Notes: a model not told the origin generated them from the letters alone. 64,000 nucleotides of DNA from Gamsiella multidivaricata (GCF_025024155.1 NW_026251762.1:62001-126000), one strand, 5' to 3'; counted from the first letter of the stretch, positions 38,262 through 50,700 are shown. Made by a program: numbers and translations.

Positions 38262-41200
38262 TCAAATGAACAATGATACATCCATCTTGCTTACCTGCAA
38301 AAGCATCTCCTTTCGAACCTGTTCAAAAACTTTCAACATCTTGCGCCGCGCTCCCAGAGCTGCAACTCCCTTGTTGATCAGGTCGCCATCCGACAGGTTG
38401 ACAATGTCGCGCCACTGCATGCCCTCAAAAATGCTGTTGTACTTGTGAAGTCTTAATGATCGCAGCCATGCTGGGGTATCTGTTGACACAGAAATAAATA
38501 AATAAATAAATAAATAAAAATGGAGAAGCACTAGTTAGTTCAGTTCAGTTCAGTTCATCTCGAGATGAAGCAAATGGAGCAAAAGGTAAGCAATATATAC
38601 CTTGCAAGAGCTCAAAATCAACGCCCTCGGGTTGTTTTTTTTCCTTGGCGGCAGATCCACCTCGTCCGTGGTGGCTGTTCATGCCAAGGCTCGAAATATC
38701 ACTCGTGTCGCTCAGATAATCGTCATCCAGTGACGAGTGGTGGTGGAGCGAACGCTGGAGCGTGGGTGGGGATAGATGTCTCTTTTGGTTGTAGTCCATG
38801 GGCACGATGGCGCTGCCATCCAGTCCAAAATTGCTGTTGTTTCCACCAGTTGCCCAAGCAGAGTGTTGCGCGGACAATCGTGGCGAAGTCGATCCCGAAA
38901 CCGGCCGAGAGCGAAATCCAGATTTGATGGGCGAAGGAAGAGGTGACGTGAATGGCGAAGCTGCCCGCGATCTTGGTTGCTGTTGCTGCTGTTGCTGCTG
39001 AGAAGAGCGTGCGGAGGCCGAAGGATCTAGGGATAGATTTTGCAACTGCTGAACAGCCTGCTGTTGTTGCTGGGAATAAGAGTTCAAAGATGGTTGGGGT
39101 CCTCCATACGTGAAGCCTGAAGCATTGCCCTGCGATGCTGTTGAGGCTGTTGTTCCTAAAGCTGGATAGTCCGAAGTGGAACCAGATCCAGATCCGGAAC
39201 CAGAAGCGGAGGTCTCGTTGAACATGGTCGACACGATGTTAATCGAAGATGTGTTGGCGCTCGCACTCAATAACTTCTCGTCACCCTCCATCACGGTCAC
39301 CGGGACGTTCGAGATGATGGCACTCGGGCGAAGCAACGTCCTGCGGCGGTTATTCGCCTTCAATTCTTCAAGAGTCGAAGTCCTCGGCCCGCCATTGCCG
39401 CTTGTATTCGTGTTGTTATGCATCCACTGAGAGATGTTCAGCTGCGCCAGATCCGCTTCGGTCACAGACTTGGGCCGCTCAACAGCCAAGCCAGAGCTCG
39501 AGTATCCGCCAGCGGTCAGGTTATGTCCTGTTCCGTTCGTGCCGTTGTGGAAGCCTCCCATGTTCGGTGGCGACATCATCAGCGGCGTCCATGGCTTTTC
39601 GAGTCCCTCGGTCGCAGCGGTTCGATGGTTGCCAGAGGCACCACTCAGCATCCATTCCGCCCCACCAACAGATTTAGGACGTCCGTATGAGGTTCTGTCT
39701 CCGATATTGCCTGGCGATCCTGATGAAGTCGAGCCGGTGGCGGCACTACCCCCATTATTGTTGCCGCTGGTGATGGGGTTGGCGCCAAGCGACGCGAAGT
39801 TCCAGCTGGAAGTGAACATAGACGAAGTGTCGCCCTCGTGGACTGATTTTGGGCGGTTGCTAAAGACATTGGGCGTGCTGATGCGGTTGAGAGATCCCTG
39901 CCCTGGCTTGTTATACTGGTTCACGCGCGCAGCGATCGACTCGGACAGTACGCCGCTGCCAATCATGCCATTGACATGACCATTAGGGAGTGCATTGTTG
40001 CCGCTGTTGTTGACGGTCCCGTTTATGTTACTGCTGAACTTGTTGTTATTGCCGGTGTTGCCACTGTTACTGCTTGTGTTGCTATTGTTGGTACGGCCTA
40101 GGAAATCGATGCTATTCCTCTTACCATCCCTGCGGAACAACCTGCTGTATTCATCGCTCTCTCCAATAGTGACAGAGTGGCGATCATAGAGCCGACGATG
40201 AACAACGGGTCTGTCGAGCGATGCCGGGGGCTGGATCGGGAGCACATTCAAGAGCCTTTGGCTAGCCTCCATCTCGGCCTTAGCCATGGCGCCATGCAAT
40301 TGATTCTGGACAGGATCTATATCAATCGAACATGAAAGGCTATATCGTCAATGCTCCTATTCAAAAAGCAAGGTATGGACTGCACGTTGCCGATATCCAC
40401 ACACGCAAGAGTTCGTAATTGGCTGGCCTCCAGTATGATCATTCATGGTCAGGTCACGGTTAAGCCATATAGCTGCAGTGTTGCATCTCGGCAGGCCAAG
40501 CTGATCGCCCAATGACTGGCCCATTGAAATGCAGGAAGGGCAGGCTCAATTGATGTTCGATAGATCAGCAATTAATATGGACCTGATTGGCCCCCCATGG
40601 GTTGGCAACAGTTAGTATCGCGAGAGGTAATTCCTTGTGCTTACCCTTTTCATTGGGGGCCAAAAGTGCCCCGACAGGGTCCTTCTTCGCCATTTGCTGC
40701 AGCACCGTGATAAAGAACCGGATCTGGACCTGGGAAGAATGCTGAAGGAGTGAGTAAAGCGCAGCTGTCCTCTCTGCTTCTGACAAGACCCTAAACCATG
40801 ACTCGATTGTCGAGAGTTCGTCCTTGAAAACTGTATCCAAAGAGACTACAGCCATCTCCTCAAGTGTCTGCTCATAGTGGGATAAGTCCTCGAACCATTT
40901 GTCAATTGCTTCAGCTACGATGAAGTGTGGGGTCAGTATCAAAGTCAATCGGGGCCAATTGGGGTCAATTGATAGCAAATGGCGACAAATTGCCTTTGCG
41001 ATTCATCTACATACGATAGAAACAACGGCTTACCTTCAGGCGACTGAAAATTGTTGGCGAGAAAAGGGTGCTGGTGGTTCTGGGGGAGGATTTCCGAGGC
41101 TGGGCGGGCAGCGCGCTGAAAATGTTGCTGCTGCGATGGTTGCTGTTTCTGATGCTGTTGTTGACCAGATGCAAAGTGCTGCTGCTGTTGTTGTTGTTGT

Positions 41201-41319
41201 TGCTGTTGCAGCAGGGTAGGGCTGTAGTCGGACTGACGAAAGGAAGCAGAGGGATCGAACGACTGCTTCCCTTGTTCAGACAGCATGGTGAAGGACTCGG
41301 AAACTGGACGTCTCGCCAT
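38262..41319 (-). CDS. VTS1: SAM-domain RNA-binding protein, Vts1/Smaug family
   Basis: Smaug-family proteins bind hairpin elements in mRNAs and recruit deadenylation machinery. Exons 41319-41034, 40914-40645, 40316-38601 and 38479 onward. The N-terminus is Gln-rich (poly-Q at about residues 37-46). A helical region ([39 protein letters not shown]) matches the conserved N-terminal module of Vts1. A long low-complexity stretch rich in Asn, Gly, Ser and Gln spans most of exon 3. The C-terminal SAM domain reads [43 protein letters not shown] strong donor (GTAAGC) occurs at 38294, right after the SAM domain. Reading through it stops at 38262, giving 829 residues; splicing would give another C-terminus. 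The true end is therefore uncertain. Confidence 0.9.
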
Positions 41320-42338
41320 TCACTCTATTAAGGTCGACGATGACGAAGGATGTGTGCAAAGCAAGAGGAGGCAAAAGAGCAGAAGAAAAGGGGTGGTTAG
41401 ATAAAAAAAGCGCATATCATGGCGAGACCCATTGAGCATAAAAGGGAGGTTCACTTTTGCAGGGAAGGCATAGTTGGAGGTCAGACTTGTTGCATCTGTT
41501 GTAGCATAGATAGTCTGCCTTCTTCTACTTCTTCCCCTCCTTTAGATGTTGTCATGTTGAGTGCTATCGTTCGATCCCTTCTTCCTTGTCGCCACTGAGT
41601 GTTGAATGTTCTTTCTGGGAATATGCAATTGAGGTGGGATGATGCAGTGGGGAGCGGCAATGTGTTCCTGGATCTAAGTGGGACAGAGGGTCTTACACAA
41701 GCGGAGAGGACCAGATGGGCAGATGCCTGGGAGGCGGGGAGGAGTGATGGATGAAGAGATGGATGTGAAGGGGAAAAAAAGAGGGAAAGGGGCAAGATGG
41801 GAGGGATGGGGCAGTGGGAGAGAGCATAGACAGAGGGGACAGGCCAGTTGCTGAAGCAAGCAATGCACCTGCCTACTTCTTCTCATCTTTTTTGGTACTG
41901 TTTTTCCAAACAATTAGTCCGCCCAGCGGAAATTACACAACAGCACGCCAACCAAAAGTAACAGAAGCAATAATAACACTCGTAGCGATAGCATCTCCAC
42001 GCAGCCACTTCTCCTCTTCGTCCTATCTTGAGCCGCCTTGTTTCTGTCCACAAGGCTCGAGGATATGTTGCACAGGGCACATAAGATCCACGAATCGCGC
42101 TTTGTGTAGCAAATTGCAGTACATAGTTTTTTTTAATCAATATGCTCGTGTCCAGGAGAGCACGGGTACCCGTCCCAGGAATGGGAGCCACGCCGAGTCT
42201 TCGTGTTGCATATTTACAAGCGGACTCCAAATCGGCAATGGAAAGCAAGGGACAGGTTGGGCCGTTTCCCATCGCGATTATATTTTTTAATTCAAAACGT
42301 GGGCATTTTTCAGCAACGTTCCCCTAGCTGCCATACCA
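41320..42338. promoter_or_regulatory. Intergenic region between Pus1 and Vts1 genes (both -)
   Basis: About 1 kb holding the Pus1 3' end and the Vts1 promoter/leader. The 300 bp nearest Vts1 are purine-rich on +. No gene, no clear element. Confidence 0.45.
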
Positions 42339-42637
42339 CTAGGATGATTCATCAGAGTCCCCATCCGAGTCGACAGCCTCGAGAGTATCGCCTCGTTTGA
42401 TAATCGCGTCCTCAGGGATGATTCCATCCTTGTTCAGATAGCCAAAGTTGTACCTGTCCGCATTGCCATCCAAGATCTGCAGATATTCGTCGAATCGGTT
42501 AAAGTCAAGCTCCTCCTTGATAATGCCCTCGTAAATATGCTTTTCCTTGAAGGCCTCCATCTCCTCCTGATATGGCTCAAAGTCCAAGGGCTGGTTCTTG
42601 CCCTCCACCTTGCGGTTATAAGTGGTGAACATAGGCT

Positions 42638-42676
<39 letters not shown>

Positions 42677-44266
42677 CAGAATGATAATACGATGCGTTAG
42701 TTAAATAGTCAGCATTTTGCATTTCGTGTTAAACACATGTGGTTAAGCATTCTCTTTACCCTCTCAAGCAGGAGTCCAAGACTAGGTGCCTTGGGAATAT
42801 TAATCTTGTTCTCCTTAAACGTCTCGGGAATGAGCTTCAAGGGCGTATCTGTCCGAATAATCATGACAATCAAGCCCACCATCTTGCGGATTTGATGAAG
42901 CATGAAAGACTGACCGTGGACTTTCAAGCTAAGCCATTCCGTGCCCTGGATCATTTTTGGATCGCTCACCTGTGTCATCAATAAATGTCAAAGCTAATGT
43001 TAGTATGTTCACCACGCAAATTCTTCTGTTCATGTTCAGGACTTCAGCAAATCCACCAAAATACCTACATCAAACTTCATAATGAAACGCTGGCAGCTCT
43101 TTTCCTTAAAGTTCTTTCCGATCGTAAAGTTATGAAAATTCTTGGTGCCAATGTACCCAGCAAAGCCCTCGCGCACCTTGGCCAGCGTCGCCTCATCAAT
43201 ACGGTACTTTCTCTTCTCTGCCATTTCCTCCGGTGTCGAAATGTGAACGCTCTCATCCCAAGCCATGCTGCCCTCTGGCGCGCTTTCCCTCATAATGGTC
43301 TCCTTTGGTGGTCCAGTCCGTTCTGGAAGGGGTGGTCGAGGTAAGAACACGTATGTCGGCAAGAGATACTCGTAAACACGCGAATCGCACAGCACCTTGG
43401 CGTTGAACGAGTTGATCGTGCGGACATACCCAAAGATTCGAATTTGCTCCGGCAAGTAGGTGTTAATCTTGCCAATGATATCCTCAACGTCAACAATCAT
43501 CTTGAGCGAGACCACATTTCCAGCAGCATGGACACCCTTGTCAGTTCTAGCGGATCGCATCATGCTAACCTAAAATTTGGACTCCATAAGTAGCTGATAC
43601 AGTACGTACTGTCATTCAATGGTTCAGCTGGTCTGTAATACCAGCGAAATCGTACCTTTTTAATATCGTCCGAGTTGTCTTTTGATACTGCTCCAGCCTG
43701 AACCATGGCCTTGAAGAGATCCCCTTCAATCGTCTTGGCGTTCGGGTTACTATGAATATTTCAAAGCAACGGTAACGTCGAGTTATCCATCATATACGGC
43801 CGCAATACCCATGCTGGAAGCATTCCATAGTGGCCACTTACACTTGCATGCCCTGATACCCCGTCCCACAGTATCCTATGAGCAGCGCAACTTTACGCTT
43901 CGGTATACGCGCCTCCTTTTCTTCATTGTTGTCCGTTGTTGTTGGTGTGGATTCGCCCGATTCTACAGCTGCAGCCTTGGCGGCTTCCTCAGCGTTGCGA
44001 GTTCCAGGTCCCCAAGGACCGCTTCTCTTTCCTTTGTAGTTGTCGGCACCACGGATGTTGCCGCGAACCTTGTCACGTTTCGGCCCGAGGTAGGACGATG
44101 TATCCTCAGCATCAATCTTAGTCCTGCTCCTCTTAGCAGCGCTTTCTCCTGCAGCTTGACCCTGGGTCTGATCCTCGGCGATGGCCCTTTTGACGACGCT
44201 GTCGTTTTCTGCGTCGATGAGGCCTAATGCTGAGGCCTCGCTGGCGTCGTTCTGGGGGATTGACAT
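42339..44266 (-). CDS. PUS1: tRNA pseudouridine synthase, TruA family (Pus1-like)
   Basis: Isomerises uridines to pseudouridine in tRNAs, and in U2 snRNA for yeast Pus1. Five exons: 44266-43842, 43749-43656, 43569-43069, 42969-42760 and 42635-42339 (1527 nt, 508 residues). Residues 1-130 are charged and low-complexity with probable nuclear localisation (AKRSRTK, PKRDKVR). The catalytic core starts at VALLIGYCGTGYQGMQ. The catalytic Asp is in RSARTDKGVHAAGNVVSLK, and conserved are SRVYEYLLPTYVF, GTKNFHNFTIGK and LHQIRKMVGLIV. The tail is acidic (EAVDSDGDSDESS). The fourth intron has a T run of about 38 nt on the sense strand. The start at 44266 is the first ATG that gives a plausible N-terminus; the frame is open further upstream through a (CAA)n-derived Leu/Val run, judged 5' UTR. 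Confidence 0.94.
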
Positions 44267-44659
44267 GGTCGAAATGGTCGCTGCAGCTTCGAGACGGTAT
44301 CGCGAGGTAGAAGAGACTGTGTTACAAGTGAATGGTCGCAGTGGACGAGTAAATGAGGCAAAGAAGGAAAGGGCAAATGAAGTGGAGACTCTACTGACGA
44401 GCATTGAGATGAAGAGCAACAACAACAACAACAACAACAAAGAGAACTCAACAACGAATGTGACTGTAAGCTTTTGTTTTTATTTTTTATATTTTATTTT
44501 TTCTCCTGGCAGAAAAGAACACTAAACAACTACATTCATTTCACCATATCATGTTCCTGACCGTTCAATTACCTACAGAGATACAATAGAACGGCGTTAG
44601 ATTCAATTGCTGCCGAACTTGTGCTCGTACTCAAGCAACAAGTATTTGTTGTTCATGGC

Positions 44660-44751
44660 GAAAATCAGATAGTTTAGAAATGGGTGTATTCCTGTAGCGG
44701 GGTCTTACTTCCGCCTCATAAACACGGACCAAACATTATTCATCATATTCA
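44660..44751 (-). ncRNA. C/D-box snoRNA, U18 (SNORD18) type, copy 1
   Basis: On the minus strand a C box (ATGATGA, 44746-44740) and a D box (CTGA, 44668-44665) bracket about 80 nt. Between them is an antisense element TTGGTCCGTGTTT (44732-44720) that is complementary over 13 nt to the conserved large-subunit rRNA segment AAACACGGACCAA. It is followed by ATGA in the D' position. This is the guide of U18, which directs 2'-O-methylation at the position equivalent to yeast 25S A649/C650. Counting five nucleotides from the D' box lands on the expected A. Confidence 0.8.
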
Positions 44752-44946
44752 TGTACAATCATACTCGAGCAATTGAGTCTCGATAATTACCTTAAAAAAC
44801 GTTCCTGAGCGTGCATCACGAAGGGGGGAAAAATAACGAGGCCGATTGTACGCTAAAGACTGAACATCAAGACGCGAAGAGGAGCAATTAGTTTTGTGAT
44901 CAACTTTTGTTATAGATCCGAATCGAGCTTCAAGAGTTTGTTGAAA

Positions 44947-45041
44947 TCTGATCAGATCGTTTAGAAAAACTGGATGTATTCTTGCAGCGGGGTCTTACTT
45001 CCGCCTCATAAACACGGACCAAACAAAATTCATCATATTGC
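44947..45041 (-). ncRNA. C/D-box snoRNA, U18 (SNORD18) type, copy 2
   Basis: A second copy 290 bp away on the same strand. C box 45036-45030, D box 44955-44952, and the same 13-nt antisense element at 45022-45010. A 40-nt core (44986-45025) is identical to copy 1 (44696-44735); sequence beside the boxes has diverged. Conservation of boxes and guide with drift elsewhere argues that both copies are functional. Confidence 0.8.
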
Positions 45042-45217
45042 TGACAACAAAAGAAATGTGCTCTTAAGGAATGGAGTTCGTCAAGGCGGGTACTTACAGA
45101 TCAAAACGAAGGGTGGAAAAGAGTATGGGAAGGTGCGAAAAAAAATTTGCCGCCGTGGTAGTATTTATTGAGATCCAAAGACTATAACCCTTAAGCGTAA
45201 TGGCCTTGAATTGGTTT

Positions 45218-46624
45218 CTAGCGGCGAATGAAGATGTTCTTGGTTGATAAAGTTTTTTGTACGATTCTGAAAGTCAGTGATATTCTGGTGCCTCGCTCCA
45301 AAGTACTGCAGTCGTCCGGAATGCCATTAGGAAGAGCCTCCGCGAGGTTCAAGATATTGCCCTTGCGCAAATCATCCAAGGTGGTCTCCCGGATTCCATG
45401 CATATACTTGTTGTAAACGTCCTCCTTAAGCACCAACAGCGATCTCGGCTGAACGAGAAGCGAAAACTCAGGTTCTTGGCCCTGATGGTTATCTCCGACT
45501 GACAAAGATAACGATCCATCATCCATTAGCTTCTCGGCCTTGTCTGGAACTTTATAAAACTCGAGTACGCAGTGCGAGGAGAGTGACACTGTAGCGACCG
45601 TAGGCAGGTATGCGGGACCATCTTTATGAGGCTAAAATGGGGCGAGCAGTCAGTTGAAATGGTTAGACATCGATCCGATCAGTTGCAATCTGCCCACAAG
45701 ATGTTTTCATGCGGACTAGATCGCCAGATTACCATGATGCCTTGACCCGCTAGATATTCATTCACAAAGCAATGGTTGGGGACGCGTTTTGTGGCATCCA
45801 GGCCATCAAAAACCCCTGCTTCCTGAAATCTAGGAAACATATCCGAGAGCCAGCAAGGCAACAATTCCGCAATCATTCCCTTCTCATTTACAATACCACC
45901 TACAAGAGGAAAGATATAATAAAGAATGTTAGTGCTTGTGGATTGTGTGTTTGCATTGTCATTATATGTACTCTTCAGTCGATGCAGGAACAAGCATACA
46001 AACAGACAGACAAAATAAAGAATAAGAGCGATAAAGAAAGCACATGAAAGAAGCAGGGTACGCAGCGAAGTGGAGGCACAATTGCTCTCAAGTTCACGTT
46101 CCATTGATAATCCCGTAGCAGGTTCAGAATATGGGAAGCAATTGCCGATGCGCGTCTTCAATAGGATGATAGGGTACGAATGCTCAATGCTCAGATACAG
46201 TACATACCCCAATTTTGAAGTCTTTCATGTGGGAGGTATATGGCCATAGGTGATGGGAAAGGACGCATGTGCATGGCAAAGTATAAACGCAGGATTAGAG
46301 GTAGAGTACCAGCTGGTGCCCCGGCGACGTCCAGGCGTTCACTTTGAACGTAAATAGCACACACAAGAACCATAATTTACCTTCGGTTCTTTAGGTAGAC
46401 CCATTTTGGCTTCGGGGCCGAGAGCACCTACAATGATAAAAAGAACCATAAATGTGCACAGGATGGCTACCGTCAGCTGTTGAAACCCGTAGCCACAACT
46501 AAGACTATTTTCGCTATTCTTTCCTGACCTTGTCGATCAAAGCTTGTTCCTCTGCAGGTGTGATAAAGTCCGGGAGATAGTAAACACTCGCAGGGGCGTT
46601 GACAACCTTGCTCGAAGCGATCAT
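45218..46624 (-). CDS. 2-oxoglutarate/Fe(II) dioxygenase, ALKBH6-type AlkB homolog
   Basis: Member of the AlkB family of oxidative demethylases; the substrate of the ALKBH6 branch is poorly defined. Five exons: 46624-46529, 46427-46381, 46221-46208, 45899-45733 and 45631-45218 (738 nt, 245 residues), near the family size. The third exon is only 14 nt and supplies the conserved RLQNWGG segment. Metal ligands: H and D in PHKDGPAYLPT, with the distal His probably in SLSSHCVLEFY. The 2OG-binding Arg lies in the RISLTFR motif (R-x-S-x-T-x-R type). VPNHCFVNEYLAGQGIM is typical of AlkB. Each intron is GT-AG and the phases agree. Confidence 0.92.
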
Positions 46625-47734
46625 TGGTGCTATGGGAAAAGTGCTATGTAGTGAATGAGTGAATGTGTGGATGGGAGGTGGAGGATGAAGTTGATGGTGA
46701 TCAATTCAAATCAAACACATTGGTGGTTACCTCGTATGCGTGTAGTACAGGACGAGCGATCAAACTAAATGTCAATGTGGAAAACGATTTTATTTGCCAC
46801 CAATTTGAATGAGGACAAGACAGCATTCCTCCTCCATTAATGATATGTAATGTGAAGCTGCGCGATGCATTGCGTTAAGTCTATGGCCAGCAAGGTAGCC
46901 CAGCCGAGGAATTTTAGGTTGGCAGGGCTAGGCAAGCGTGCATCCGGCTCCTGTGGAGGCGACTGTCGGCTCGACCGCTTCGCAAGCCGATAGGCAATCA
47001 TCATCGCCGCCATTTTTCACTTCTCAATACTGGCTCTGAAGCAAAATTACAATACAACGGAAGCTGTTTGCTATGCTGAGGCAGTGGGTGTAGCAGTGGA
47101 TACAATTATAGTACGAATATCATGTACGAAATGGCTTTATGGGCAGCCCGATACATCAGGGACCGATCGCTATTATTATTGTCGTTGCTGTGGGCACTAT
47201 TACCGTGCCCAATGCCACTGTCCAGATCTCCTTCAGCTGCCTATTATACACGCGCAAACAGACACAAACATAAACATAGAGACACGAATGAAAAAACATG
47301 CAGGCAAGGGCTCTCATTTGGCCCATCCATCATTATCGTCTTTCATATTCAACTTCATATTCGTCATCCTGCTGAACTGTATGGCGAGTGATATGAATAA
47401 AGTAGTTTACATTACGGAGAAGAGTCGACCAGACTGGTCTCATGTGTGCAGTCTATGCTGGACATATGAAGGAATGGATGACTATGGGAAAGAGTAAAAA
47501 AAGGTTGACTTGTCCACTCGTTGTTCCTGTGCCTGACTGCGTGTGTGCCTGAGCACGTTTCGTCAAAAGGCTGTTCTTTTTTTATCACGCAACAACTCGC
47601 CCAAGACCTTTCAACACTCTTATTCTCACCTTCTCATCCCTTACCTCATCTCCTCCTTCTTCATCAACTCCCCCTCATCTCTTCTCTTGCTCGTTTCGTC
47701 ACTCTTTCCAACCCTACCTCCATCAACCGTTGCC
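46625..47734. promoter_or_regulatory. Divergent promoter region, ALKBH6-type gene and oxysterol-binding protein gene
   Basis: About 1.1 kb. The last 150 bp before the + strand start are C/T-rich (leader). A 137-codon frame at 47084-47497 has no family resemblance and is not called. Nothing else seen. Confidence 0.5.
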
Positions 47735-50700
47735 ATGCAAGAGATCGAGGTCCCGCCCAGGGATGTCTTCCAGCACTATGTCCACGTCGACCAACCAGAC
47801 AAGACCCTAGTCTGGTGGTTCTCCACAAAGAAGAAGAATATCTCATTTGGCCTCTTCTTCCGCAAGTCCGCCGCCTGTCCGCCCCAGCTAAAGTCCAACA
47901 CCCTCGCACCCTCTATCACCAGTGTCACCCCTCCAGCCAAGGCTGAGTCCATTCATTCCCGACACACCCTCTCGCACTCTCAACACTCTCAAGGCAACAG
48001 TCAGGGCGGCAACTATAGCCAGTATTCCAAGGACGGCGTCCTTTCTTCTTCTCCAACGAAGTCCAGTCATGCGAGCAATTATGCCTCTAGCAGAGCCTCC
48101 ATCGACACCAGCGACGACGAAGATCAATCCGCGGAGCTGGCCGATGGACTCGGCACCAACCAGCAGAATCCCAGCCAATCCTCTTTGCCTACAGGATCCC
48201 AGCCTTCTTCCCGCAGAAAGAAAACCGTTGCCAAGTTCAAGGACCCGGACCTGATCGAGATTCTGCCCATTCAGCACTACGAATCAGGCTCAGGCACCAT
48301 TCGCGGAGAGTTCACTGTTAAGGAAGAAGGCAGCTATGTTCTGGTTTTTGGTAAGTGGCGTTTGGGGAGTATTATACAGGTTGTGCTGGATAAGATAATG
48401 GGACCATGTATCGCATGGAGTGTTTGTACTTCGGTGAACAGGCTATTAAAAAATTACCTCTTCTCTGTACACTTTGAATAGACAACTCGTTCTCAATCAA
48501 TACGTCTAAGCGCCTAACGTTTTTCGTTGCGCTGGAGGAGCGTACCAGAAAGCCAGCTGCACAGCCGACCTCGGAAATGTCGGGCTGGTTGTTGAAGAAG
48601 AAGCGCAAGCGCATGCAAGGTATGTTTAGCTCAATCAGGGAGCTGAAAATTGATTCTTATCACTGGCTCGTTTGATCCAGCTAACGTGAACAACGTGCAT
48701 GGTATGCATCGATATAGGCTGGGCGAAGCGTTGGTTCCAGATCGACAATGGTGTCCTGTCCTATCACAAGGCACCCGACAGTCCCTGCCGAGGCAAGGTC
48801 CATCTGGTGCTGTCCACAGTGACAGTCAGCCAGGCATCCAACATGATCCACATTGATTCTGGCACGATGCTGTATCATCTTAAGGCCTTCACGGCGGAAG
48901 AATATAGCGCCTGGACTGGCGCCATCAAAACCGTTAAGAACTCTGACAGAAGTGCGTCCGATACTGTCCATCGCATGACACAGCGAGAGTCTTCCCAGAA
49001 GAGAGCTCAGCTCCGCAACAGCTGGATTGCCAGCAATAATGAGCTGGATCAGCTTAAGGAGATCATGTCAGCGATGGACGCTGGCTTCCTTGATATTAAG
49101 GAGCAGCTCGAGTCGATCCGCACCCAGACGGAGACTATTCCAACCAACGGCTCCTCCCAAAAATCGGGTCGTGAACGCGAACGCGAACGCCAATCATCCG
49201 TCGACAATACTAGCGGCAACAGTAAGTTCAAGATTGGCAAGTTTGGTATTCCTTCTCTGCAGCGAAGTAAGTACAGATGGCCAATGCAAGTGATAGAATG
49301 AGTCGACGTATATTCATATGTCATTATTCTAAAATTTTATTTCTGCTGTTTCTATAGCAACGAGCGATGGCAGTGTCGCTTCATCTCAGTCGTCCCTTGA
49401 GAGCATCCACAGCCGGCTGCAGGCATCGTTTGCCAAACTCAAGACTGATAAAGAAAAGGCTTTTGAGATCATGCAGTCAGAGATTGAAAAGTGGGAGAAA
49501 AACGAGAAGCAGTTCCGTCTTTTGCTTTCTGAAAACGAGAATCTTTCAACCCCACGCCCAGGATCTACTCTCTCTAGACAGGCCCTCGATGAGGCCTACA
49601 TCACTCGTACGTCCATGACCTCGGAACGCACCCACTCCTTCACCTCCTCTATTCACACTGGATCCGATGTCTTTTACGATGCCCATGATACGGTTCTGAC
49701 CGCGGATTTGTCTTCCTCGGATCTTTCTGATCTGGAGGGCGCCGGTTTCGATGACCAAAACGATGACAATTCGAGTGATGACGAGTCCGCAGAGACGCCA
49801 GTCAATGAGGAGCTGGCAGAACAACCACAACCTGCTGCTGCCGGTACTGTGGATGGTGCTGCTTCCGAGGAACCTATTGTCCGCCGATCTACACTTCCTG
49901 CGCCCGTGTCTGGAGAGGATATCTCATTATTGTCGATTTTGCGAAAGAACGTGGGAAAGGACCTTTCGACTGTTGCCATGCCTGTATCTCTGAACGAGCC
50001 CATCAACGTACTGCAGCGATTGTGCGAGGAACTGGAGTACAGCGAATTGCTGGATAAAGCTGTTGGACTCTCGGATAGCTTGGATCGACTGATTTATGTG
50101 GCCGCTTTTGCTGTCAGTGGGTACGCCACCACTCAATGGCGTGCTGCACGCAAGCCATTCAACCCTCTTCATGGCGAGACATTTGAATATGTGTGTCCCG
50201 AGAAAGGTTCGTTTCTTCACTTGCCTTACCTGGCATGCTATAGAGGCAAATGCTGAAGTTCACGTCTAATGAACGTTTATTTATTTATTTTCCTGCTATG
50301 ACTCTCTAGGCTTCAAGTTCATCTCTGAAAAAGTCAGCCATTATCCTCCTATTATGGCTGTAAGTACCTGTTTTGATTGCTATGGTCAAAAATACCAAGA
50401 TTATGTTGTCTTTGTAGAAGCTGGTGATTAACCTGATGATACTCTTATTACTTTTCAGTGCCATGCCGAGTCCGTTCATGATTGGACCTTCGCTATGGAC
50501 TCTCGCGCAAAGACCAAGTTCTGGGGCAAATCAATGGTAAATTTGGTGTTTAATAATTTGGTCCGCTAGTCATTGACGTGTGCTTTTTGTTTTTTAATGG
50601 CTTTGTAACGCGTCCATCTGTTTGTATTCTGCTTGGTTTTTAGGAACTCATCCCTAATGGCACGATTCACATAAACCTCAAGAAGACTGGCGATCATTTT

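Larger units (their letters stand above)
44560..45150 (-). ncRNA. Putative spliced host transcript of two U18 snoRNAs
   Basis: Between the ALKBH6-type gene and Pus1, on the minus strand, donors are seen at 45098-45093 (GTAAGT after GATCT) and at 44791-44786 (GTAATT after TTTAAG). Each is followed within about 40-60 nt by a snoRNA C box. Candidate acceptors lie at or just beyond each D box. The exon between the two snoRNAs has only short reading frames. After the second snoRNA a 17-codon ORF starts at 44656 (MNNKYLLLEYEHKFGSN). I do not recognise a host protein, so a noncoding or short-peptide host is inferred. Boundaries are approximate. Confidence 0.4.

Noticed and set aside
47084..47497. 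137-codon frame in the ALKBH6-OSBP divergent spacer
   Set aside because: No recognisable motif, poor composition, and no splice context linking it to either neighbour.
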